A stretch of 64,000 bases of DNA from Lineus longissimus (taxonomy: Eukaryota > Nemertea > Pilidiophora > Heteronemertea > Lineidae), in the NCBI RefSeq assembly GCF_910592395.1, contig NC_088310.1, forward strand, positions 1,867,501 to 1,931,500, written 5' to 3'. Below the pieces are notes generated by a model. The model saw only the letters and a list, made by a program, of their open reading frames with translations. It did no database searches and had not been told where the DNA came from. Made by a program: the position numbers and the translations under genes. Positions within the stretch are counted from its first letter, which is position 1. Each line of letters opens with the position of its first letter. This document shows positions 1 to 10,766 of this stretch, piece by piece.

Positions 1-545
1 TCCTCTGTCAGAGAGAACAGCGTCTTGTCAGAGACATGAGACTCTGATCTAATCTTTGAGGTCCGATCCTCTGTCAGAGAGAACAGCGTCTTGTCAGAGA
101 CATGAGACTGTGATCTAATCTTTGAGGTTCAACCCTCAGCCAGAGAGAACTGCATCTTGTCAGAGACATGAGACTCTGATCTAATCTTTGAGGTCCAACC
201 CTCAGCCAGAGAGAACAGCGTCTTGTCAGAGACATGAGACTCTGATCTAATCTTTAAGGTCCAGCCCTCTGTCAGAGAGAACAGCGTCTTGTCAGAGACA
301 TGAGACTCTGATCTAATCTTTGAGGTCCAGCCCTCTGTCAGAGAGAACAGCTTCTTGTCAGAGACACGAGACTCTGATCTAATCTTTGAGGTCCAACCCT
401 CAGCCAGAGAGAACAGCGTCTTGTCAGAGACATGAGACTCTGATCTAATCTTTGAGGTCCAACCCTCAGCCAGAGAGAACAGCGTCTTGTCAGAGACATG
501 AGACTGTGATCTAATATTTGACGTCCAGCCCTCAGCCAGAGAGGA
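1..545. repeat. 66-bp minisatellite, about 8 copies, cut by the left edge
   Basis: Head-to-tail copies start at 1, 67 and 133 and continue at a strict 66-bp spacing to about 545, where the array breaks off. Each unit contains CAGAGAGAAC and TCTTGTCAGAGACATGAGAC. Copies differ by a few substitutions, such as CTCTGTCAG versus CTCAGCCAG. Because 66 is a multiple of three, the minus strand stays open with a 22-residue repeat (SLAEGWTSKIRSESHVSDKT plus two residues). No flanking coding sequence supports a protein. The array may continue left of the window. Confidence 0.95.
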
Positions 546-1909
546 TAACATACGACACTGAAGACAAAAATTATTCTATTCAAAATTTTATTGCTGTATA
601 AAAGACACACTTTACAAATAGTCTACGCATACAATTCAAATGAGGTTTGTACAAAACCTGAATATAGGGTCATATGCAATGGATCAACTTCCCAAATACA
701 ATACAACCATCTCCATACAATGACATTCATTCTAAATACTGTTCATGACTGCGCAAGATGCCAATGTTACATGACCGCATAAAAAACAACAATAACTATC
801 ATGACTGTGTTCTAAAACTTACAATGGTACAAACCAGATAAATATTCTTAGTGCAGCATCAAGGGACCTGTGATCAGTAACTGAACAATCAGAAGAAAAA
901 CGCTCGTAGGCAGCAGTCACAATAATCTCTGGAAATGTTTATACTTGGGAAGTTGTCCAGGAAGTCGTGCGATACAAGGACTGTTACAAGTGTATTCAAC
1001 ATGGTATGAAACCAAGGGGCGGGGCTCTCTATTCAACTTAGTGCCCTTACTTCATGACGACAGGCCTCAATACTCAACACACCACCTGGTTTTTTAATAA
1101 ATTATCTGCAAGTTCTACTGTTCAAGCTAATAAGCTGCAAAAGATGTTTTCTAGATTTTGAGTGTCGTGAATGTTGAGCTATTATTAATCCCTAACGTGC
1201 AAGTTGCATCAAGCTGTGGAGAATAAGTGAGATGAAGAACGTGATGAAGTACACAGTTGTACAGAAATCTAAAAATTGGCAGTGCAGTTTCAAGCTCAAA
1301 TAACATACTTTCATTTCATTCCATGATAACTCAAAAGAGAATCCTAGTTTTTGGTCAGAAGATACAAAATACAAATTTCAGGACTGCACAAGAAAGGAAA
1401 GAGTTGGGCAGTTGTATTTGCTGCAAGTCCCTATTTCAAAGACACTTGCCTTCATTTCATAACGACAGTGATGAGTATGTGTTTACATTTTGAGATATGA
1501 AATATTAAGCTCAACTGTTTCTCAAAGGGCATATATTGAATTTGCTAAGATTACTCTAGAATGAAATAAGGTATACAAGAAGCTGAATATAGGAGACATC
1601 TCATTCAAAGGATTACAGGTGCTTTTGAAGAAATTTGAGATTTGCAATACCTGGATATTTATAGAGAAGATTATGGACAATTTCAGGTATTTTTAACAGG
1701 TAAGAGCCATAAAAGATGTAACATTCACTGACAAGTAAGGTTTGGACACAGTGCATAACATTCATATTACTGTAAACATGTCTCTCACTATCCACGATGC
1801 TGGAATTGCCCATGTGAAGACATTGAGAAAAACTTTTTCAATCTGCCTGTAGTCTTACTTGTTAACAATGGAAATTGGGAGAACCATTCGTGGCATTAAC
1901 GACAAAAGA
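546..1909 (-). other. Probable 3' UTR and downstream flank of NPC2
   Basis: I see no protein-like reading frame here on either strand. The minus-strand NPC2 stop codon lies just above this interval, and a minus-strand AATAAA is present at 587-592. The simplest reading is a 3' UTR of about 1.3 kb ending next to the minisatellite. The extent of the UTR is inferred, not seen. Confidence 0.4.
587..592 (-). terminator. Candidate polyadenylation signal for NPC2
   Basis: TTTATT on the + strand reads AATAAA on the minus strand, about 1.3 kb downstream of the NPC2 stop. It is the last canonical hexamer before the minisatellite. A nearer alternative site could be used instead. Confidence 0.35.
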
Positions 1910-3620
1910 TTAGTCGACAATGTCACACGGAACCACGACGCAGACAAGCTGGTTATTGTTGTCATCCATCAGTTCCCATTGTACTACAAGTTGAAGCTGA
2001 AATAAACAAGAAATAGTACGAATTACTAGATAAATTATTTATGTTTGCATTGCTTCAAAGATGGACTAGCAGGATAGATGTAGAATAATTCAGTGTACGA
2101 CATTCACACTCTTTGAAGAAGATTAAGTCGAAGGCAGTCAAATTCCGCACTCGGGGCAAGACAAATGACAAGTCGATCGAGACGACCACGTTCTTGGCTT
2201 ACAGGAGGTCAATTATGATTATATAGATTACAAATGACTGATAAACTTGTGGAGAATCTGAATTCGGACACCCCTGGTGGTGGAGAGGCGAACTCATTGG
2301 CATCAATTTCCTTTTCATTAAGACATAAGTCTGTTTTAAGATGACCACAAGACTACTTCGCAAATATGCTGGAATAACAATAACACTTTGTTGCTTGACA
2401 AATAAATATTGGGAACGAGTTTAGAATCCCCGATCACACCCCAAAAAAAGGTCATCGGTTGACTAACCAAGCACCACTGTTCAATGGATTTATAGTTGAA
2501 TGCGATCAAACTACGTCATTTCCGATCGGGGATTCTAAAGTTTAGCCAAATATTGTCGTCATAAGGGAGGAGGGAGAACTTACATCAGGATAAACAGATC
2601 TAACAGGAATGCTAGTCTTGTATGAATATGACGTTCCTTTCTTGAGTGGACAAGTCAGACCACAGTTTTTACACCCATTGCTGTTGGGTATCGGGAAGGG
2701 AATATGAACGCTTCTAATGATACCATGGACAATGGCCTTTACTGTATTGGTCTGCTCATCTGAAAGGAGGTAAACCGATTAGCTCTAGAACCGAAATCTC
2801 TGCATTGTGACTTGTTAAAGAATTCCACAGATATAAAAGCTTTGATATCTTGCTGTCTGTAAAAAATTATCTCGATCTTTTAGACATCGCGTTTTGGGAA
2901 GCATCAGAAAATTTGCAGAGAGGTAAAACATTATTCAAGTTTGATAAGATAGCAAAAGCTCTATACACTACAGCACATTTTCTGCCGCCATCTTTCTTCA
3001 CCAGATTGGAGACTTGGATGATCTCCTTGGCTTGCCAACAGACATACTAAGTGGCCATTCATAACATTACCGCCAAATTCTGAATCGACTGACTGAGAAA
3101 ATAGCTTTAAAACAACTTACTTGAAATGAAGTCAATTTCGATTGACGCATTTGTGCCTTTCTTTAGCTTGCAAGCCTGGCCTGGTAAGGCATTGAAGATG
3201 ACATTCTTTATTGTTGAGTCTAAAAAAAGATAATCTCTGAAAATGAACATACACAGAACACAACTCCTAAGAATCTTAGTAAGAAACATCAGATACAGGG
3301 GAAAAAGACAAGTCAGCTGTTACAAGGAATTCCTTGGCCAATGTGACGGTCCTTGAAGACACAAGGTTGACAAAGACATTTACATGTAGTATGAATATAC
3401 TATGTAGTCATGTACACTATACTATAGTACATTCGATTCTACTCAACTCAGTAGGCTACTCACGTTTTGGAGCCTTTGCACAATCTTCGTATAAAGGTGT
3501 TGTAGCATGGGATGGAACAAACTTCAGTCGGTTGCAGGAAATGGAGGAAAGTGTGGAAATGACGACAATCAAGCAGAGGATCGACTGCTTTAGCAGCAAA
3601 CTGCACGAAAAGTTCTTCAT
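1910..3620 (-). CDS. NPC2: NPC2-like lysosomal sterol-binding protein, four exons
   Basis: Exons in transcript order are 3620-3464, 3219-3121, 2759-2584 and 1996-1910 (TAA 1912-1910). They join with phases 1, 1 and 0 to give 172 residues; human NPC2 has 151. All introns are GT-AG. Residues 1 to about 30 form a signal peptide (MKNFSCS, then a hydrophobic LCLIVVISTL stretch). The mature part shows the ML/NPC2 fold landmarks in order: YEDC (FKDC in human), LPGQACKLKKG, VKAIVHGII, HIPFPIPNSNGC, KNCGLTCPLKKG, SYSYKTSIPV and LQLVVQWELMDD. The family binds cholesterol or other lipids in lysosomes or as secreted proteins. An in-frame ATG at 3653-3651 would add 11 residues. I prefer 3620 because it places the hydrophobic core correctly for a signal peptide. 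It is transcribed divergently from the calmodulin-like gene. The match to the family is clear, but the exact paralogue is not certain. Confidence 0.9.
2420..2539. mobile_element. 120-bp MITE-like element with 16-bp terminal inverted repeats
   Basis: TTTAGAATCCCCGATC at 2420-2435 is exactly inverted as GATCGGGGATTCTAAA at 2524-2539. The 88-bp centre has no coding capacity. It sits inside the last NPC2 intron. Short length, perfect ends and intronic position suit a non-autonomous DNA transposon remnant. I could not identify a clear target-site duplication. Confidence 0.7.
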
Positions 3621-5371
3621 GATTGAGGAATTTCCTTGTTGACCATTCACCATTTTGAGTCACATGTCATGTGTCACATGATTTGGTGGGCTGATTCCAT
3701 GTTGCAAAGGAAAACAAAGAATTTGAATACAAAACAGAGATAGGCCCTACATTTGTGCTCATCATTTAGTTTTAATAATATAAAGTATTCCATTTTGTCA
3801 TCGCTTATATATTGTGTTAGGTTTACTTAAATTTAAATTTTATACTCTTTCACCAGTCTCCTCCATTCACTCATTACAGAGACTGGTACTTGACGGCATT
3901 GCACTCGTCATGAACCAGATATGGGGGCGCGGCTTCCGATGGGTAACCTCGAACCAAATGAATAGTCAGCAATACCAGAGCGCTCGGTATGGACAGTGCA
4001 TCCTCTGTATGCACTGAAAATGTATGGCTAACCTCGGGTAAATCAACGTGGCCTTCTCGACCCTCCGCTGCGTGGCGGATAGGGCGAGGTTACCTACACT
4101 AAGCGTGTCCTCGTCGATTTTTCTAAATTTTTGCAACACTCAAGCCTACGCTATGGTGACAGGGTGTTTCAGAAGAAATGCATTCACGGTTGGATTAACT
4201 TCAAAATCATACATGCCCTATTCCGCACAGGGGTTTGAGGCAAAAGGTGCTATTACAAGAAATTTAAAAATTCCAGAGGTAGGCCTACTATCATGTACAT
4301 ATCTATTCATTCCTCTTATACAGAAGATTACAAAAATTCAATACATCATAGAATAGAACAACAAATAAGGAGAAGAGAAAAAAGGACATGTACGCTATTT
4401 ACAGTTACACAATCCTAACCGTTGTAAAAAAATGTATGACCTCAAGGGTAAGGCTTGGATAAGCTCTATCGAAGCGAAGATCGTTTTCAGATATACACTG
4501 CTACAGGAGCCAGGCGCCAGGCACATCCAACATCCGATGAAGACAAATGCTAGTCCTCATGTTACTCTCGGCGCGGCCTCTCATGACTAGTCTAAAATTA
4601 CAAGGAACATGCAAAGGGAGGAGCATCCGGTGGCCGAAAGGAACTTGTATCCAATAAGCAGGATTCCGAAGATTCACTCAATGTCACCTTTTTGGTTGTT
4701 CCCCATATTTCAGAGTTTCGATTCAATTGACAACTATAGAGAGGCTGAGGAATGAAACCGAATTCAGATTAAATAGTTTGGAAAAGTTTATTCGCCACCC
4801 GATGAAGACGATAGAGGTCATGTCTTTTCCTATCATAAACAGTGTTGAGCCGTTTTTCAATCGGAAATTTTAAAAATTACATGGTATTATTGCACCTTTC
4901 ATTTCATGTTTGCGAACGCCAAATACTCACAGTATACAAGGACAACAATTCGGGGACACTTCGTATTTGAGTGCAATTCAAATCATCTAGTCTCTAACTT
5001 AAAATTCGCTGTTTGTACGCTGACTGCTTTTCAAATATTTTCTGTTCTCAAGCCTTATAAAAATTATAAGTCTTACCGTGAATTAGGGAATACTTAATAC
5101 GCTAGCCATTGGTAACTTATATCATTGCGTCACAAGTATAGGATTTCGTTTTTGAACGATCGACCGTGCCGAGGGCTACCTGTTGTACAAGTTCAGGACA
5201 ATTAGCAGAGCTGTATAGCATATAGCACTTTGCAACGTTAGGCAAGATCATACCTGGCGCTCTTGCCGGATGACCTGATAATATCGGCACATGTGGCGTT
5301 GGATGTGCCAGTGGCGGCGAGGACACGACGAATAGAAGAGGGAGTGGAGATTATCAGCTATCGCAGTGATC
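3621..5371. other. Divergent intergenic region, NPC2 / calmodulin-like gene
   Basis: This holds the presumed promoters and 5' UTRs of NPC2 (leftward) and the calmodulin-like gene (rightward). Short open frames occur but none has family resemblance, splice support or biased composition. I see no convincing TATA box on either strand. Confidence 0.5.
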
Positions 5372-8304
5372 ATGGCAGCCGAAAGCAAAGCGGTAAGTGA
5401 GAGCAAAATTCTTGAATGATATCGGTGAAGGAAAGCTGTTTTGAGTCTCACAATCTTCGGAGATGAATGACTCGCAACACTCTACACGGTTGGTCTTACC
5501 CTGACATTACGAATATCTTGCACGACATACCAAATTGTGATTTCGTATAGCTGACGACACAGCTTGACTAAGCCTGGTCCGTCCAAAACGTTCCAAGAAA
5601 AATGTCTTCTCCTTCATCCCGGGCCTTCACATCACTCCATCCTGATCCTGAGCTTCAGGGCCTTTCTACTCGCTAACTCCCTTACGAGGGGACGAGCATT
5701 CAAGTGGGTGTGGCCAGGATGCACTTTGGTGAATGGTGGAAGTGGAGGCAGGCGGGCACGTGGGTAGGGGTGTGTGGGGGGGGGGGGGGAGAGTAGTAAG
5801 GCAGTTGGTAGAGGGGAACGGAGACATCAATCTTCGCCCAAGATGACAAATAATGTTCGAGTTTGAAGACGATGTTCATTTCATCTTACAGTAGACACTC
5901 TTTCGTCTTTCAGATTAAGGCACCTGACCTGACTATAAAACTGACATGTACTAAAATGCATTGAAAATCTGTGACAAGTTACATTGTCGTCATTGATCTC
6001 AGTATAGTGAATGAAACCATTGCTGGCTGTCTGCCTGCATTGCTTCAAAAAAATTTATAACTCCCCTTTGACGCCACACTGGATTTAGGCCATACCATTG
6101 ATCAACTGTAAAAGCCATTGCAAGGCTTCAGTCGAATGCATGGAAAGATACACTCCTGGCATAAACCGTGAAGACTAAGCGTCCAGTATAGTTTTACAAT
6201 GTGTACTTCAGACTATAATAAAGGGCGGTTTACCTAAAGTAAGCCTATGAACCCATAGTTTTAGGCCTGGATTAATAGCAGCAACTGCATAATATAATGA
6301 GCCAGTCATGACTAACCCAGCAGGGAACTCTCTGATCTAAGCCGTTGCTTTACTTTTAATACCTGGGTAAAGAGGTTAAAAAGGGCAAATTGTGGATAAA
6401 CTGTTTTCTGCAGACAGCTCGTGGAGCATTTTTAAGGACTAAACTCAGACATGTCAATCGAATTGGACATCAGGGGGTGGTCAATCTTAAGTCTTTAAAG
6501 CCTGTGCAGTGAAATATAAACAGTCATATGAGTCTTGGAAAACAAAAAGCTCATCGGTTATAAAATATCTCTTGTCATAATTCTTTCAGTCGGCCAAGAT
6601 GTCGCCAGAACAGTTAGAAGGTAAGGCCATTGCGACAACTCCTCACTTTTATATTAGACCCCCACCAGTGTCAGTAAATGGTGCATGACACCGTTTCATC
6701 AGCATAATCTTACGTCAACACACTGTGCGCGCAGATTCTTTTATAATATGTTATAATAAACAGGAGTGAACAAAGGACAGCTCCTTGGGGCACTCCAGTT
6801 TGTACATTCAGTTACTTTGTCACGCTACACAGAATAGACCGTCACAGTCATGCACCTTGATAAGTTACCAATCATGGTTGAAAGAATTTCACTTGATGGA
6901 AGTCTCTGTAAGAACTATTTTGAGCAGAAGATACACGTCTCTCGTTGAGATTCCCATCGGGATCTTTGTAAGACTCTGCACAAGATATATCAATAATAAC
7001 TGACAAGTATGGATTAATCAATACTTGATAATAACTAAAGACTGGGCTTTATTTGCTCTTAGTACAATGTACACTATACAATGTGTAAGTTTATCACTAT
7101 TTTCTTTTCCAGAATATAAACAGGCATTTAGTGTATTTGACAAGGATGGAAGCGGGTCGATCACCTCGGTCGAGTTGGAGTCGGTGATGAAGTCACTGGG
7201 ACAGAATCCGACCAAAGAAGAGTTAGACGCTATGGTGCAGGAAGTGGATGCTGACGGTAAGCTCGGGAAATCACGCGATACGACGTCATCACGTTATCCG
7301 CTGGGTTGGCTACGGATGTGCTTATGAAAGGAGCAGCTGCTACCCGCCTGATGTTGGCTTACTTATTATTCTTACTCCTTTTCCCGATTCTCAAATTAAT
7401 TATTCATTCCTGTTTCTCAATGTTAGGGTTTAGTCAATAATTCATTATTGAGAGCTAAACGCAATTAGTAGTGGCAATAAAAATAGCCATCTGGGATGAC
7501 AGAAAGCCAAAAGAAATCAATAAGCCTATCATTGTTTAAATGTCGTTACATGTATTATTTCAGGGAATGACGAAATTGACTTTGATGAGTTCTGTGACTT
7601 GATGATGCGTAAGGCGGCTGAGGGTAGCAATGACGACGCTGAGCTGAGGGAAGCTTTTCAGATCTTTGATACCAAGGATCATGGTTACATCACGCTTATG
7701 GACCTTAAAAATGTGATGATTTCACTTGGCGAGAAGTTATCGGATGCTGAGCTGGAGGACATGATTAAGGAGGCTGATGCTAATAATGATGGGAAAATAC
7801 AATTTGAAGGTGAGTTTATATGGGTTAGGATAACTTTTGAGATCAGTGGGCATCGCCTGTATGGACTGGTCATGGTCATAAATAGGTTTTTAGCCGATAA
7901 TATCAGCAGGTTGGAAGTGCGATGGTGGTTTGTGATACATGTATACAGCTATATATATCATCTCCCAGGCTGCTCTGCCCACTTCAGTGTTCTCCCCAAC
8001 AATTTTTTTGGGCCGGGTGCTGTCGCCATATTTTGACACAATTGAGAATTCACTTCAGTTCTGTCCAGGTTGGCAGCAAAATCTGTCTGGGTGCTTTAAC
8101 AGTAAAACCATTACCAACTCTATGAATCTGTCCGGGTGCTAACTTTTTTGTCCGGGTGCTGAAGTGGGGAAGATGATTCTGCCCGGGTGCTGCGCCTGGA
8201 CAAAAAGCATAGTGGAGAACCCTGCACTTACCCGGTTGATCAGTGATTTAGTGATTTTGGTCTTTTTTTCAGAATTTGTGCGGATGATGACTGACAAATG
8301 GTGA
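5372..8304 (+). CDS. Calmodulin-like four-EF-hand protein, five exons
   Basis: Exons are 5372-5392, 6590-6620, 7113-7256, 7564-7809 and 8273-8304 (TGA), all GT-AG, giving 157 residues. EF-hand loops are at 27-38 ([12 protein letters not shown]), 63-74 ([12 protein letters not shown]), 101-112 ([12 protein letters not shown]) and 137-148 ([12 protein letters not shown]). Loops 1, 2 and 4 keep the calcium-ligand pattern. Loop 3 has Lys at position 3, His at position 5 and Asp instead of Glu at position 12, so it probably binds calcium poorly or not at all. An 8-residue N-terminal extension precedes the calmodulin-like start, and the tail ends MMTDKW instead of MMTSK. Intron positions and phases match the calmodulin gene at 26-34 kb (31- and 144-nt internal exons in both), which indicates descent from a calmodulin duplication. 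Troponin C is a less likely name because the exon plan and linker are calmodulin-type. Confidence 0.9.
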
Positions 8305-8503
8305 TGGACAGGGCTCGCAGCAGACTGTGATAAAGATACTTCCTTGGGCCGGGGGGGGGGGGGGGGGGTTGTTATTGCAGACGCGGACTCATCCAGAATT
8401 ACACAACAGTATTTTAGCTTGTCAAAATCGAGGACAACATGCAGAAAATCAGACTGTCAGACAAGGCTATTACAAGACTATTCTGTATATACGGTTTTAT
8501 GTA

Positions 8504-8509
8504 AATAAA
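8504..8509 (+). terminator. Candidate polyadenylation signal of the calmodulin-like gene
   Basis: AATAAA lies 200 bp after the TGA. A run of about 20 G residues (8349-8368) lies within this presumed 3' UTR. Nothing else is recognisable between the stop codon and the tRNA gene. Confidence 0.5.
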
Positions 8510-8654
8510 TTCACCTTTTGTAATATTTTTGTAAGACTTGTCGCTTGCCAATTCCCTTGTAAACGACAAAATTTGACGGAAGCAATCTGATTTGATGGAA
8601 ATTTACGGCCTTCATTAAAGGAAAAAAATCAATAATAATAAATAAAAAGTACTG

Positions 8655-8727
8655 CGCCCAACGTGGGGCTCGAACCCACGACCCTGGGATTAAGAGTCCC
8701 ATGCTCTACCGACTGAGCTAGCCGGGC
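8655..8727 (-). tRNA. tRNA-Lys (anticodon CTT)
   Basis: On the minus strand the sequence folds into a complete cloverleaf. The acceptor stem is GCCCGGC pairing with GTTGGGC through two G-U pairs, the D arm is GCTC/GAGC, the anticodon stem is TGGGA/TCCCA with loop CTCTTAA, and the T arm is GTGGG-TTCGAGC-CCCAC. The discriminator base is G. Anticodon CTT reads AAG lysine codons. The internal promoter boxes are intact (A box TAGCTCAGTCGGTAGAGC, B box GGTTCGAGCCC). There is no intron. It lies between the calmodulin-like gene and Pax1/9, in the opposite orientation to both. Confidence 0.97.
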
Positions 8728-10766
8728 TGACTGACACTGCGTTCGCCGGTGTACAATAGATTTGTAAGGGAATTATAGATGGCGGTGGCCATCACAATCT
8801 CCAAGCAGAGTATTGTATGTTTACTGACTCTGCCCACCTGGTTTTACAGGGTGTTGCAATAAAAACGTATTTCTATTTAAGGCCTATATAGCGCTAAATC
8901 CGACTGGTTTCAGTCGCTCAAAGCGCTCTTTTTCCAGGGTTCCCGTCATCGCACCTACGCATCTCATATGGGAATAGCTTCGACCAGAAAATCTCAAATT
9001 TCAAATGAACGTGAAATGAATTTAACGAATGAACGTGGCCTTTCAGCAACATACAAAATAGCAATGACACGATAACATAAATCATAGTTCTATCAAAATA
9101 GCATTTCCTCAATGCCGATAACGCCTGGCTTTTTAAAGGCGGTTCTTTCATCAAATGAGTGTTGTGACGCGGGTGAAAAGTGTTACGGCCTTTACAACGG
9201 TGATCTCGCTTCTCTTCAGGTCAAGTGCATGTATTCCAAACATACCGGCGACATGAGTGGGACGAGCTCATTATGGTGTCAAAAATGTTATTTCATTCTG
9301 CATGACATGAATGGGGCCGGTGTGACAGCGGATATAGTCCCCCTGGAGTCATAGTCCGGTAGCATTGTATTTGACCAATTAAGCAGCATGATCTATTGTA
9401 CCGCTAACCCTAACCAAAACATTTAGCAATGCGGGCTATTGTTACACGGACTATCAGCCCTAGGACTACTATCCCCGCCACACCTGTGTAGAAGTAGAAA
9501 ATAACCTCTCGGAAAAAATGTCCGAGGATAGAAGGATACTATATGCTTTAATCTCTGAGCTATCCGATTGACGATCATGGCCTCTTTAGAACCATCATTA
9601 ATCTGTCAGAATAATGTCAATTTCATGTTGTGTTGAACCAGTATTTTCTCGACGCGCACTCAGAGTCGCTGAAAGACGCCTGACAGATCGACTCGTTTCG
9701 GTCTCGCCAGCCGATAATTGTATGGAAACACTTACATATTGGAATATGTTAACCCCCCCCCCCCCCCCCCCCCCATGAAGTCTATGACCTTTCCCGAAAT
9801 TCTGATCATTTCCAATTCAATCCATAGATCAAAGAGAACTCACCAGTACCCCATTCGGAATTTCAGAGTGTAGTACAAAATCAGTGCCAATTAATTTATC
9901 ACCACTCAAAGGATGTTTCAAGAGACTTCAAGTATCATTGACCACTCATAGGACTATTCGTCACCAATTATTAACCGATTTAAAATAATTGATTGGAAAA
10001 TATTACGCGGGTCATTTAGAAAATGTCTAGATGCGTGAAAGTGACACAAGGCAAAGTTCTTGAGACTCCGTTTTGCGCGATATGAACCCATAACTCCAAA
10101 ATAGAAACAATGTTTTAAAAGTGGCATTATAGTCCAACGAAATTTCAATACAGTCGTTTGCTTCGGAATTCTCTTGTTTTCAGTATTCTTGGTTCGTTAT
10201 CACTCTCTTGAAGAAATGTACACCGCAAAGGGCTTCACGGGTCTTTAACTTATTCGTAAATTCCCCGCAGCAGATGTGACTGCAAGCAAAACATTACAGG
10301 TTAACCTGTGCGATATCTCTGCGCTCTTTTTCACCTCGGGGAAAATTTCCACAAACATTTTCCACCCCGTCAAAATTTTATGCCCAATTTATCGCGAGGC
10401 GGAGCGTCTCAGAAAAGTAATGAGTGATATCTCAACCCATTCATCAAGTAGAATGGCACATACCGTTCACCTACTTACATTAAACAAATCAGCGTCTCAG
10501 CCAATCAACACTCGTCATTTTCAATTAGCCGTGACGTCTCGGCCAATCCGAAGTCTCAAATTCAAGTATGCAAAATCACTGAGATGTTGAGTACTTCTGA
10601 TGACTTTTGAAGTACGCGTGAAATAAAAAGTATCGGACATTGTAGATTTAGGAATATTTTACTGTTGGCAATGCAAGAGAACGATACCTTCCGGACGGTT
10701 GACTCCAGATATTCGAAGCGTGACATATAATTACAAAGTCGATTTGTGATCAAGTTGTCTGAGACG
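8728..10766. other. Intergenic region upstream of Pax1/9
   Basis: Contains a MITE-like foldback (9319-9484), a C homopolymer of about 22 (9752-9773) and otherwise unremarkable AT-leaning DNA. No coding exon is recognisable. The Pax1/9 promoter should lie at its right end. A weak TATA-like CATATAATTA occurs near 10723, about 40 bp before the proposed start codon. Confidence 0.45.
9319..9484. mobile_element. MITE-like foldback with imperfect 44-bp inverted arms
   Basis: The left arm GGTGTGACAGCGGATATAG continues with TCCCCCTGGAGTCATAGTCCG. It matches the inverted right arm that ends CTACTATCCCCGCCACACC. Agreement is roughly 80 percent over 44 bp with a spacer of about 80 bp. No protein is encoded. 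Copies elsewhere in the genome would confirm transposon status. Confidence 0.55.

Noticed and set aside
129-610. Open frames of 90-140 codons on the minus strand
   Set aside because: They are by-products of the 66-bp minisatellite, whose period is a multiple of three. There is no start context, splice site or non-repeat coding sequence.
5372-8304. Troponin C as the identity of the calmodulin-like gene
   Set aside because: Intron positions, the KEELDAMV linker type and the length fit calmodulin better. The N-terminal extension alone is not diagnostic.
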